A stretch of DNA of 64,000 nt from Symbiodinium natans. Taxonomy: Eukaryota; Sar; Dinophyceae; Suessiales; Symbiodiniaceae. The stretch is from NCBI GenBank assembly GCA_905221605.1, contig CAJNDS010002091.1, forward strand, positions 646,001 through 710,000, given 5' to 3'. Shown piece by piece: positions 37,071-46,069 of this stretch (positions are counted from its first letter, which is position 1; each line of letters opens with the position of its first letter). The notes beneath the pieces are model-generated. The model ran no database searches. It was not told the DNA's origin and saw nothing but the letters and a program-made list of their open reading frames with translations. The translations under genes and the position numbers were made by a program.

Positions 37071-37585
37071 CTTCGGCGTAGGCGGGCTTGGGGCTAGGGC
37101 TTTGGGTTCAGGGTTCAGGGTTCAGGGTTTAGGGTTTAGGGTTTAGCGCTTAGGGTTTAGGGTTTAGGGCTTGGGGTTTGGGGTTTATAAAGGTTTAGGG
37201 AAAACAAGGGTTTACAAAGGCCTTTCTAACGAAGGGCTTAGAAATCAAGGGTTGTATGTACGGGGTTGTTTACTTGGTTTTGTGAGGGTTGCTGTGGGTT
37301 GATGGAGCTCGATGCTTTCAAGGGTTTACGGGAGACCGAGATACAACCCTCTGAAACATGTTCTGGGTACGTATACCTACTAAAGGATTAAACAACAACC
37401 CTGCATAGCCAATAGGGTCCACGCTGTAAGGTTTTGGAGCTTTTGGCTTTCGGCTCGGAAATGCCATAAGCCCTAACTAAAGCTTTACCTCGAGTCAAAA
37501 CTGCATGTGTTGCAGGCTATCTGAGAATCTACATTCAACCCTAAACCCTAAACCCTAAACCCTAAACCCTAAAGTCCCTGCAGAC

Positions 37586-37686
37586 CGAACTGCGCCCTGC
37601 AGCAGAGGCGCGGTGCTTCAGCGAGATCCCCCGGGAGCCCGTCACCCACCACCAGGTGAGGAAGACGGCGCTGGGCGGCTGCATCC
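37586..37686 (-). CDS. Candidate exon
   Basis: Acceptor AACCCTCAG, donor GTCTGCAGG. Peptide DAAAQRRLPHLVVGDGLPGD then LAEAPRLCCRAQF. Confidence 0.68.
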
Positions 37687-37726
37687 CTGAGGGTTTTGGG
37701 TTTAGGGTTTAGGGTTTGGGGTTTAG

Positions 37727-37805
37727 GGGTTCTTAGTAGGGAATGAGGGAATACAGGTACCTTATACCCCTCCACATTATATACCCTTATAAGGGACTAG
37801 ATAGA
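37727..37805. mobile_element. Half of a TTCTTAGTAGGGAATGAGGG element
   Basis: Left arm gttcttagtagggaatgagggaat is present; the matching right arm is absent or decayed. Confidence 0.6.
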
Positions 37806-37958
37806 TTACGCGGCTTTTGTTTTGACGGGAGGTGGCATGCAGTGGTCGGGTCTTGGGCGTAGGGAGGTGTAGGGCAAAACTAGTGTCGCTATTCCTTTTC
37901 TTAAATACTCCTGAGATTTGAGCTTCTTCATCCCCAAAGACGGGAAAGTAACAGCAAT
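37806..37958 (-). CDS. Candidate exon, 50 codons then TAA
   Basis: After CCTGGAG the frame reads IAVTFPSLGMKKLKSQEYLR then KGIATLVLPYTSLRP to a TAA. Upstream residues RSALE are also in frame. Possible C-terminal exon. Confidence 0.55.
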   Translation of the reverse strand: MAVTFPSLGMKKLKSQEYLRKGIATLVLPYTSLRPRPDHCMPPPVKTKAA

Positions 37959-38053
37959 CTCCAGGGCCGACCGAGTAAGCAATCCTAAACCCTAAGCCCT
38001 AAACCCTAAACCCTAAACCCTGAACCCTGAACCCTGAACCCTAAACCCTACAC

Positions 38054-38112
38054 TATTCTTGCATGGCCGAGGCATATAGATAGGTTCGGACTTGAGGATT
38101 GCAGGGCTCACA
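38054..38112 (-). CDS. Candidate exon
   Basis: Acceptor GACTGCTACAG, donor GTGTAGGG. Peptide CEPCNPQVRTYLYASAMQE. Confidence 0.66.
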
Positions 38113-38238
38113 CTGTAGCAGTCCTATGGAGCAGTTAGCCCGAATAACCATCCTGAAGCTCTAATCTAAGCCCTGAAACCCTGAAACGCTGAAACCGTCT
38201 ACACCCTGGAGTCCTAGACGCCACCAAGCGAGCCCTGT

Positions 38239-38298
38239 TTATCTCCTGGGGTGCGCGCCCACTTCGGCCGTGCGGTACCAGCGGTAGGTCCGGAACAC
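38239..38298 (-). CDS. Candidate exon, frame ambiguous
   Basis: Acceptor TGGTATGAG. One frame reads VFRTYRWYRTAEVGAHPRR and stops. Another (CSGPTAGTARPKWARTPGDK) is open to a GT donor at about 38228. Confidence 0.5.
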   Translation of the reverse strand: MFRTYRWYRTAEVGAHPRR

Positions 38299-38729
38299 CT
38301 CATACCAAAGGGTTTAGGGTCTGGTGTTTAGGTCGGGTTGAGGGAAGCCCTAAAACCCTAAACCCTAAACCCCTGAACCCTAAACCCTAAACCCCTAAAC
38401 CCCAAAAAAGTTGTCCCTATAATGAGCTCTATAGGCTTCTGGCACAACCCTCAAAGTCTACCGGGAGGCGAACCTACTTGTATCTAGGTTCGCAGGGCTC
38501 CAGGTTGAGTATATGAATTTGGTGCTTTAGGTTTAGGGTTTAGGGTTTAGGGTTTAGGGTTTAGGTTCTAGGGTTTATTAGGGTTTAGGGTTTAGGGTTT
38601 AAGGTTCAGGGTTTAGGGTTTAGGGTTTTGGCTTTAGGGTTTAGCAAAGGGAGTCCCCTGAAGACTCTCCAGTAAGTTTAGGAACTTGGTGTTGAGTCGG
38701 GTTTTGGGCTTCAGGATTCTGGCTTTAGC

Positions 38730-38789
38730 AAAAGCGGCCGCCGCGCAGAGGAACAGGAAGAGGAGGAACAGCAAGACAAGGTCAACAAC
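38730..38789 (-). CDS. Candidate transmembrane exon, 20 codons
   Basis: Acceptor GACGCAAG, GC donor GCTAAAGCC. Peptide VVDLVLLFLLFLFLCAAAAF: a textbook membrane helix. Phase 0 start fits the end of 38898-38950. Confidence 0.68.
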
Positions 38790-38897
38790 CTTGCGTCTAA
38801 ACCCTAAACCCTAAACCCTAGCTAAACCCTAATTAAACCCTGAACCCTAAACCCATTCGCGGTGGGGGGCGGGGGGGGTGTAGGGTTGGGGACTGAC

Positions 38898-38950
38898 GGT
38901 GAGGTTTCGAGGTTCAGAAAGTTCGGATCCAGAGTTCATGGTGGCAAGGT
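38898..38950 (-). CDS. Candidate exon
   Basis: Acceptor AGCTCACAG, donor GTCAGTCCC. Peptide LATMNSGSELSEPRNLT. Its first two bases complete the codon left by 39424-39469. Confidence 0.62.
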
Positions 38951-38999
38951 CTGTGAGCTCTAGGACTTCGCGCTACCTAGGGCTTCAGGTGTAGGAGTT

Positions 39000-39099
39000 G
39001 GGATGCTCCCCTTGTACGAACATTCCATAACAGGGATTGTAATAGGGGGTACTAGAATTCCTATTAATGAAGGACGGTTAGTAAAAGGGGGAACATCCC
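39000..39099. mobile_element. Palindromic element, GGGATGTTCCCC family (copy 3)
   Basis: Ends gggatgctccccttgtacgaaca / taaaagggggaacatccc. Confidence 0.85.
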
Positions 39100-39190
39100 A
39101 ATGTAGGAGGGTTTCGGAGTCTATGACGCATGTAGGGCTCAGAGACAGGGAGATTGGATTTGAGGAGGGAAAGAGGCATTGCGGTGAGGC

Positions 39191-39308
39191 CTTGCTTGGA
39201 GGGGGGTCACGGTTAGTCATAAGTAGGGTTGTAAGTACCCTAGGTAAGATTATAACTAGAATTCTCCTACTTATTACCCGACTTAAAACTACACATGAAC
39301 CTCCAAGT
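39191..39308. mobile_element. Degenerate ACTTGGAGGTTCATGG-family element
   Basis: Right arm acatgaacctccaagt is clear; the left arm gcttggagg is short. The core has ataagtagg / cctacttat. Confidence 0.5.
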
Positions 39309-39423
39309 GGAACTCCAACCCTAAAGGTTTCGGGTGTCTTGTTTTGGGGGTCCTGGGCCCTTCTAACTTCGGGTTACTCTTGCCCAAAGCCCAAAGCCCT
39401 AAGCCCTAAGCCCTAAACCCTAC

Positions 39424-39469
39424 TGGTGCTATTGTTCGGGCGTCTCGGCCAGGTCTGCTTTGCGACACC
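39424..39469 (-). CDS. Candidate exon
   Basis: Acceptor TTCGGCATCAG, donor GTAGGGTTTAGGG. Peptide GVAKQTWPRRPNNST. Phase-compatible with both neighbours. Confidence 0.65.
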
Positions 39470-39702
39470 CTGATGCCGAAGCTGTTCAACCCTCTAGTCC
39501 TCAACGACACTCAGCACTTAAAGACTCTCACGCAATGAGTAGGAGCGAACGCCCTAAACCCTAAACCCGAAAAACCCTAAATCGTGAACCCTAAATCGTA
39601 AACCCTAAACCCTAAACCCTAAACCCCTAAACCCTAAACCCTAAAACCCTAACCCTAAACCCTAGACCCTAAACCTTAAACCCTAAACCCTAAACCCTAA
39701 AC

Positions 39703-39765
39703 CCGAAGCCGAGCCACAGTCACCACAAACATGCTCCACCAGTAGGGATCCTTCCAGCACACGAC
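39703..39765 (-). CDS. Candidate exon, 21 whole codons, membrane-like
   Basis: Acceptor TTGGCCCCCTCAG, donor GTTTAGGG. Peptide VVCWKDPYWWSMFVVTVARL. Its donor is the first base of the telomere-like array. Confidence 0.73.
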
Positions 39766-39914
39766 CTGAGGGGGCCAAGCTGATCGCGAGCCTTGCATAA
39801 CAACATGAAACTGCCGGCTGCAGGCGGTTTAGGGTTTAGGGTTTAGGGTTTAGGGTTTAGGGTTTGGGGTTTAGGGTTTAGGGTTTAGGGTTCTTCTTTG
39901 TGAGGTTTGTTGAC

Positions 39915-39964
39915 TCCAAGAGCAAGAGGCGTTGGGAACAAAGTCCGACTGGAGAGACCTCCAG
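39915..39964 (-). CDS. Candidate exon
   Basis: Acceptor GGCCCAAG, donor GTCAACAAAC. Peptide LEVSPVGLCSQRLLLL. Phase 0 start fits 40588-40662. Confidence 0.55.
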
Positions 39965-40156
39965 CTTGGGCCGTGTTAGACTTACTGGCTGAGTTCTCTC
40001 GAATTCGGGGTTTAGGGTTTAGGGTTTAGGGTTTAGGGTTTAGGGTTTAGGGTTTAGGGCAAGGGGGCTCCATACGGTTCTCTATAGGGCCTATTGGGCT
40101 CCGGGTCTGCAGGGTTTAGGGTTTCGGGTGAAGAGAGCCGATAGGGTTTTGGCGCA

Positions 40157-40352
40157 GGGTTTAGGGTTTAGGGTTTAGGGTTTAGGGTTTAGGGTTTAGG
40201 GTTTAGGGTTTAGGGTTTAGGGTTTAGGGTTTAGGGTTTAGGGTTTAGGGTTTAGGGTTTTTTAGGGTTTAGGGTTTAGGGTTTAGGGTTTAGGGTTTAG
40301 GGTTTAGGGTTTAGGGTTTAGGGTTTAGGGTTTAGGGTTTAGGGTTTAGGGC
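40157..40352. repeat. Longest TTTAGGG tract in the window
   Basis: About 28 units with one small interruption (GGGTTTTTTAGGG) near 40256. Confidence 0.97.
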
Positions 40353-40587
40353 TTTGGGGGTTTGGGCAAATCGGGGCTTAGACGTTTGGAACCTACAGGA
40401 TCCTAGGAGTTTGGAGTTTGCCCCGGTCTGTAGGGTTGAGGGTTTAAACCCTGAACCCTAACCCTAAAGACTAAACCCCAAATTCCTAAACCTAAACCCT
40501 AAACCCTAAACCCTAAACTCTAAACCCTAAACCCTAAACCCTAAACCCTATAAACCCTAAAACCTAAACCCTAAACCCTAAACCCAC

Positions 40588-40662
40588 CCACGGCGGCCGA
40601 GCGGCGCCGCGATCGAGGTCCAGGACCCAGGATCCGTCGCCCGACTCCACGCAGTCGAAGAC
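40588..40662 (-). CDS. Candidate exon, 25 whole codons
   Basis: Acceptor CCCCCAAAG, donor GTGGGTTTAGGG. Peptide VFDCVESGDGSWVLDLDRGA then ARPPW. Very GC-rich at third positions. Confidence 0.74.
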
Positions 40663-40788
40663 CTTTGGGGGTTTAGGGGGTTTAGGGCTTAGGGTTCAGG
40701 GTTTAGGGTGCAGGGTTTAGGGTTCAAAGCACCCATAATTAGCTATGGCCCTCAAACAGGCCCAGGCAACAGGGGCCCTAAGCAACAA

Positions 40789-40995
40789 ACCCTAAACCCT
40801 AAACCCTAAACCCTAAACCCTAAACCCTAAACCCTAAACCCTAAACCCTAAACCCTAAACCCTAAACCCTAAACCCTAAACCCTAAACCCTACCCTAAAC
40901 CCTACACCCTAAACCCTAAACCCTAAACCCTAAACCCTAAACCCTAAACCCTAAGCCCTAAACTCTAAACCTAAACCCTAAACCCCAAACCCTAA
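40789..40995. repeat. Long CCCTAAA array
   Basis: About 28 units with a few variants (CCCTACA, CCCTAAG, CTCTAAA). Confidence 0.97.
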
Positions 40996-41005
40996 ACCTC
41001 AACCC

Positions 41006-41100
41006 CTTCAGTGCCAGCTTCGCCTAACGGGGCTGTAGAGCCCAGGGACGCCAATCGTGAAAGAAAATACCTTTCATCATACTGGGGCTCTTCAGGTACA
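41006..41100 (-). CDS. Candidate exon
   Basis: Acceptor GATTCCTGCAG. Peptide VPEEPQYDERYFLSRLASLG then STAPLGEAGTEG. A donor GTATTTTC at 41070 could end it after 30 bases. Confidence 0.6.
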
Positions 41101-41194
41101 CTGCAGGAATCTTCCTTCTAAACCCTAAACCCTACACACTATATAGACTGTGTACCCCCAAAACCCTAATGATGTTCGGCTGCTTGAGAGTTAC

Positions 41195-41334
41195 TTGGAG
41201 GTTCATGGTACTTAATGACCAATTTTAACTGTACTTATAACTGTACTTATAACCATATCAGGGCACTTAGGGGGCTTATAATAAGTGGGTTATAAGTACA
41301 GTCATATTTAGTTAATAAGTACCATGAACCTCCA
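41195..41334. mobile_element. Palindromic element, ACTTGGAGGTTCATGGTA family (copy 3)
   Basis: Arms acttggaggttcatggtactta / taagtaccatgaacctcca; inner direct repeat aactgtacttata. Confidence 0.9.
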
Positions 41335-41339
41335 TCTAA

Positions 41340-41425
41340 ACTGAATATGATTCAGTGTTTTGAAGGGGTTGGAGACATTGGGGGGTTCTAGGTGCAGCCT
41401 CATATGAAGCCTTGGAGGCTAAGGA
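41340..41425 (-). CDS. Possible exon
   Basis: Acceptor CTTCCTTAG. Peptide PPRLHMRLHLEPPNVSNPFK; runs into the palindrome without a clear donor. Confidence 0.42.
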
Positions 41426-41575
41426 AGGACCCTAAACCCTAAACCCTAAACCCTAAACCCTAAACCCTAAACCCTAAACCCTAAACCCTGAACCCTGAAA
41501 CCCTGAGGTTGGGGTTTGCATGGGGTTTAGCGTTTGAAGAGTTCGAAGAGCAGATCCGGGAAATGTGTCCTAAAC

Positions 41576-41673
41576 ATGAGCCTTCGTCGGACCACCACAG
41601 TTGCCGAAAAGGATGCTATAAGTATGAGGGGGGGCATTTGCTGACAGGGGCACGAAAAAGGTTCGCCATGTAG
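41576..41673 (-). CDS. Candidate exon
   Basis: Acceptor GCAAGCTAG, donor GTTTAGGAC. Peptide TWRTFFVPLSANAPPHTYSI then LFGNCGGPTKAH. Confidence 0.7.
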
Positions 41674-41962
41674 CTAGCTTGCCATAGTGACTACATCAGG
41701 TTCTATAAAGGGTTTTGGCGCAGGGTTTAGGGTTTAGGGTTTAGGGTTTAGGGTTTAGGGTTTAGGGTTTAGGGTTTAGGGAGGGTTCAGTTTTGGGCGA
41801 GCTAGCAGCTAAACCCTCGACTTCAACCCTCAGCAGCCCTTAACCTGCCGGGCCGTCTTTACAAGACTTCTGGCCCTAAACCCTTTAGGGTTTAGGGTTT
41901 AGGGTTTAGGGTTTAGGGTAAACCCTAAACCATAAATGGACCCTTAAAGATCTCGCCTCTAC

Positions 41963-41993
41963 CATTAGAACAGCCTGCATACTTTGAGGTGCT
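41963..41993 (-). CDS. Candidate micro-exon
   Basis: Acceptor CTGTTGGTCCAG, donor GTAGAGGCG. Peptide STSKYAGCSN. Confidence 0.58.
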
Positions 41994-42119
41994 CTGGACC
42001 AACAGATGCAAAGGGTTTAGGGTTTAGGGTTTAGGGTTAGGGTTTAGGGTTTAGGGTTTAGGGTTTAGGGTTTAGGGTTTAGGGTTCAGGGTTTAGGGTT
42101 TAGGGTTTAGGGTCTAAGC

Positions 42120-42156
42120 CTTGAAGGCTGTCAGCAGGTGGATCGGAGACAAATAC
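42120..42156 (-). CDS. Candidate micro-exon
   Basis: Acceptor CATCATCCCAG, GC donor GCTTAGAC. Peptide VFVSDPPADSLQ. Confidence 0.55.
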
Positions 42157-42389
42157 CTGGGATGATGTAGCGGTTTAGGGTTTAGGATTTGGAGTTAGGG
42201 ATTAGAGTTAGGGATTAGGGGTTTAGGGTTTAGGGGTTTAGGGGTTTAGGGGTTTAGGGTTTAGGGTTTAGGGTTTAGGGTTTAGGGTTTGGGGCTTAGG
42301 GTAGACTCGATTGGATATGCAGCCGGTTTGGGGTTTTGGGGTTCGGGGATTAAGGTTTAGGGTTTTGAGAAAACGCGGAATGTCTTGAC

Positions 42390-42430
42390 CGTCATCACAG
42401 AACGAGCTGAATCTTTCAGGTCCGCGAAAG
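42390..42430 (-). CDS. Candidate exon
   Basis: Acceptor GGACATAG, donor GTCAAGAC. Peptide FRGPERFSSFCDD; the frame stays open on both sides (FMIIGHS before, QDIPRFLKT after). Confidence 0.58.
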
Positions 42431-42504
42431 CTATGTCCAATGATCATGAATGCAGACCCTTAACCCTAAACCCTAAACCCTAAACCCTAAACCCCAAACC
42501 CTAC

Positions 42505-42576
42505 GCAGGGATGTAGCACGGTGCATCATGCATGATGTGACGACGACCCAGAGATCCACGCCAGTCCCGCAAAGCT
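42505..42576 (-). CDS. Candidate exon
   Basis: Acceptor AGCCTGAAG, donor GTAGGGTTT. Peptide LCGTGVDLWVVVTSCMMHRA. Confidence 0.65.
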
Positions 42577-42691
42577 CTTCAGGCTCCCCCGGTTTAGGGT
42601 TTAGGGTTTAGGGTTTAGGGTTTAGGGTTTAGGGTTTAGGGTTTAGGGATTCAGCTTCTTCTGCGAAGCGAAGCCCTGAAAACCGAAACCT

Positions 42692-42782
42692 TGCGATGTT
42701 CCTACAGTCCTGAATAAGGACTGTAATGGGGGGGGGTACAGAATCCCGATGAAGGACTGTTAGCATAAGGGGGAACATCACA
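42692..42782. mobile_element. Palindromic element, GGGATGTTCCCC family (copy 4)
   Basis: Ends gcgatgttcctacagtcct / aggactgttagcataagggggaacatc. G8 in the loop. Confidence 0.75.
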
Positions 42783-42921
42783 ACCTAGACCCAAAAACGC
42801 CAAAGGTTAGATTCCCCCCCCCTCCCCCCGACCAAACAAAAGGAGCAACGCACATAACTCAGCAATGTATACCTCAAACCCTAAACTCGTCTTCCTCGTT
42901 TGTTCCAAAGTTCCTGTCAAC

Positions 42922-43002
42922 CTGGCATGTGGTGCAGCTTTTGGTTGTAGCATGTAGAATGCGCCTTCAAACATTCCCAGACGTCAAGCATAAACAGGTA
43001 CC
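42922..43002 (-). CDS. Candidate exon
   Basis: Acceptor CGCACCCTCAG, donor GTTGACAGG. Peptide YLFMLDVWECLKAHSTCYNQ then KLHHMP. Confidence 0.72.
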
Positions 43003-43254
43003 CTGAGGGTGCGGTTGTACGTAGTACAGTCATGGAGTTAGGTACGCCAAAAGACGATGTAGCATGCTCTTTGGTGCCGAATAGTACCGAATTCCAAAAT
43101 ACTACTACGAATGGACCTTCTGGGATATATAGATATGAAAAAATATGCTATAACTAAGCAGTGGGTGAAACTACAAAGCAAACCCACACTGGTACCCGGT
43201 CAAGATTCTGCGCACTGGGTTCAGGCTGCAAATTTGAGGCTGTAGGGCTTAGGG

Positions 43255-43346
43255 TTGAATATCGTGAACCAGGAAGAAGCTGCAAGAGGAATGCGCCGGA
43301 GATCATCAGAGTGATGCGCGTCCGTCGCGTGCGGTGCTTCCTGAAG
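43255..43346 (-). CDS. Candidate exon, two frames open
   Basis: Acceptor TTGCAAACTTCAG. Either KHRTRRTRITLMISGAFLLQ (membrane-like) or DAHHSDDLRRIPLAASSWFT. Confidence 0.5.
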
Positions 43347-43698
43347 TTTGCAAGTGAATAGGGTTTAGGGTTTGGGGTGACCTCTACAGGATCAGGGGAA
43401 TACCGTGAATCTTTCCTGAATCTTGGAAGTAGCAAGAATTCGCGAGCTCTTTCTGTGTTTCAGTTACCATGTACTAGCAGTATTCTTAAAGTCATTGTCA
43501 TACTATTTTGATCATTATTATTATTGTATATATATTTACATATGTATCATATGTATATATTACTTATTTGTGTATCCATATTCTGTTTATGCTTATATTA
43601 GATCTCAAACAATACAGTGCCATAATTGCTACATATATGATCCCAAAAAGGAACCCAGCCTTTGATGGCACAGTACGAAAAGGAGGGCACAAAGGTAC

Positions 43699-43805
43699 CT
43701 GAGCAGGGTTGACTGTTTCGGAAGGCTTTAGGATTTGGAGTTCAGACTTTTTCAAGATGTTCAAGTGCCAGGAGACGGGGTGGTGCCATTGAAACAGCAC
43801 TGCTT
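43699..43805 (-). CDS. Candidate exon, 35 codons
   Basis: Acceptor AAATCCTCAG, donor GTACCTTTG. Peptide AVLFQWHHPVSWHLNILKKS then ELQILKPSETVNPAQ. Confidence 0.7.
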
Positions 43806-43888
43806 CTGAGGATTTGGGGTTTAGGGCTCTGGGGGTTCTAGGGCTTAGGGCTCATTTAGGCTTTGACTTTTGGGTACTGTTGTTTTTT

Positions 43889-43897
<9 letters not shown>

Positions 43898-43919
<22 letters not shown>

Positions 43920-43921
43920 GA
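43898..43921. repeat. Poly-T/poly-G run on plus strand
   Basis: T15 followed by G22. On the minus strand C22 A15. Confidence 0.95.
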
Positions 43922-44108
43922 GGGTTCAGGGTTTGGAATTCATGAGGTCTACGCTTTCGGGTTTTTGGGAACGCTGCTGTAGGCTACCAAGTAGCCTATA
44001 GGGGACCAGCAAAAAGTGCCCTTATTGCTCAAACAGGGAATCATGGCGCTGCTGTCCTAAAAAAAGCCGAAGCGCTAGATTTTTGTTTTTTTTTTTCATG
44101 CAGGTTTC

Positions 44109-44232
44109 CTAGACCCAGGGGTAACCCCGGAAGAGAAGGGTTTAGGGTGCCCTTTTTGGTTCGAAGGGGGGGGCAAAAGAAGGGAACCTAAACCCTAAGC
44201 ACAAGGGAATAAGGGCCCACTATGGGTCCCAG
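44109..44232. mobile_element. Palindromic element, CTAGACCCA family (copy 6)
   Basis: Ends ctagacccaggggtaacc / gggcccactatgggtcccag; one TTTAGGG unit inside. Confidence 0.8.
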
Positions 44233-44367
44233 TTTCAACGTTTTAATGCCGAAATTCTGGGGCGGCGATTTGGGGGCATTGAACGGTTTAGGGTTTAGGG
44301 TTTAGGGTTTAGGGTTTAGGGTTTAGGGTTTAGGGTTTAGGGTTTAGGGTTTAGGGTTTAGGGTTTT

Positions 44368-44419
44368 GGAGATCAGGATCTGAGGCGTGAGGCTGCACTC
44401 ATCGTCCCTGGTAGGCACA
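44368..44419 (-). CDS. Candidate exon
   Basis: Acceptor TTACCACAG. Its first base completes the codon from 44564-44604. Peptide VPTRDDECSLTPQILI. Confidence 0.58.
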
Positions 44420-44563
44420 CTGTGGTAAGGGTTTAGGGTTTAGGGTTTAGGGTTTAGGGTTTAGGGTTTAGGGTTTAGGGTTTCGGGTTTAGGGTTTAAG
44501 GTTTAGGGTTTAGGGTTTAGGGTTGAGGGTTTGGGGTTTTTGGGGGGGCTTGAGGTTGGTTAC

Positions 44564-44604
44564 GTTTCGAAGGTTTTCACTGACCCGGGCGAACAAAGTA
44601 CACA
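44564..44604 (-). CDS. Candidate exon
   Basis: Acceptor CCACAAAAG, donor GTAACCAAC. Peptide CVLCSPGSVKTFE. Confidence 0.58.
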
Positions 44605-44685
44605 CTTTTGTGGCTTCTTACCTAACATAAGGAACCCGGACCCCCAAAATGCAAAAAGTATCCTACTGAACAGCCTATTTTTTAC

Positions 44686-44756
44686 GAGGGAATTTGGAGC
44701 CCAAGAAGGTCAGGAGGGTAACGGAGTCGAGGGTGTCGCGCTTAGGCTTGCTCAAG
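44686..44756 (-). CDS. Candidate exon
   Basis: Acceptor CACCTCTCAG, donor GTAAAAAATA. Peptide LSKPKRDTLDSVTLLTFLGS. Confidence 0.64.
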
Positions 44757-44766
44757 CTGAGAGGTG

Positions 44767-44892
44767 CTACAGGGTGGGGCCCCCTTACTATACTAACTGT
44801 AGTTGAGGGACTTATAACCTAACTTAGGGTCCTTATAACCCAATTTAGGGCCCTTATAACTCTACTTACAACTAGGGGGCCCCACCCTGTAG
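44767..44892. mobile_element. Palindromic element, CTACAGGGTGGGGCCCCC, single copy
   Basis: Perfect terminal arms ctacagggtggggccccc / gggggccccaccctgtag; core with three cttataac repeats. Confidence 0.92.
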
Positions 44893-45174
44893 GTTCAGGG
44901 TAAAACCCAGAGGGCTAGTTTTGTAGTGCTGTTCCGGAGTTAGGTTCCCCAAAAAACCCTATTTCGTCTGGTTTTTGGGTACCGAATTCTATAGGAATTG
45001 GGGAGCTGGAGTTGAAGATAAACCCTAAACCCTAAACCCTAAACCCCAAACCCTAAACCCTAAACCCTAAACCCTAAACCCTAAACCCTAAGTAGAGCTG
45101 AATCTAAGGTGTAGGGTTTGGGGTTTGGGGGGCCAAGGAGGGATGCGGAGTAGCTTGAGATTCGTGGGCGACTC

Positions 45175-45305
45175 CCTAAACCCTAAACCCTAAACCCTAA
45201 ACCCTAAACCCTAAACCCTAAACCCTAAACCCTAAACCCTAAACCCTAAACCCTAAACCCTAAACCCTAAACCCTAAACCCTAAACCCTAAACCCTAACC
45301 CTAAG
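45175..45305. repeat. Long CCCTAAA array
   Basis: About 18 units ending at the 3' side of the next exon. Confidence 0.97.
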
Positions 45306-45317
45306 CTGATAGAGGAC

Positions 45318-45404
45318 CACCCCCACACAGACTGGGCGGTGCCAGGTTGCAGACCGTAGGGGAGGAAAAAGAAGAGGTACCAGCGCTCGGTCGTGGTCAG
45401 CTGC
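45318..45404 (-). CDS. Candidate exon, membrane-like
   Basis: Acceptor TTCTGCCCAG, donor GTCCTCTATC. Peptide QLTTTERWYLFFFLPYGLQP then GTAQSVWG. A second frame is open. Confidence 0.66.
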
Positions 45405-45449
45405 CTGGGCAGAAGCAGACCCTCTTAGGGGTTTAGGGTTTAGGGTTTA

Positions 45450-46060
45450 GGGTTTTGACAAGGGTTTAGGTTTAGGCTGTTAAGGTGCAGGGCGTAGGGT
45501 TTTCAGGTTGGGGTTCAGGGTTCTGGATGTGTAGGGTGTGGGGTAAAGCCGCGACGCTGGGTCTAGGGTCATAGTGTCAGAGTGGAAAGAGGGCGGTCAG
45601 GAAGTCAAAACGTCAAGCCTCGAACCCCACGCCCGTGCTGATCTTAGATTATGCACCAATTCTGTTTTTTGCTGGTTTTAGGTTAAGGGCAAGCGTTTGC
45701 TTTTTGGTGCCTCTGTAAAAGGTTTGTGGGTTTAGGGTTGAGGTAAAGAGTTTATGACATCCTAGACCCTAGCCCTAAACCCTAAACCCTAAATCCTAGG
45801 CCCTAGTTCAAGAAGGAAACTGCACACCACAAAGTGTGACTGCGGACTGGTGGTGTACATTAAGGGGATGTGGGCTTGGGGTCTAGCGGTTTTGCTATTT
45901 TTGCCGGGGGGAGGAGGTGAGGTTGGGGTTTGAGGTTTGGGGTTCAGTTTTGTTCTGGTGTGGGGTTTAGGGTGTTTTGGGGGAAGAACGTGCCGCTGGG
46001 AGCCATGCGGCGCGACCTTCTTCGGTGCACAACACCACTGGCGATTGGTCAAGTCATGCA
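45450..46060. other. Downstream flank of the RCC1-like gene
   Basis: Degenerate TTTAGGG-like sequence with GC-rich patches. I find no convincing exon; this probably includes the 3' UTR near 46070. Confidence 0.4.
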
Positions 46061-46069
46061 CAGGGCCCA

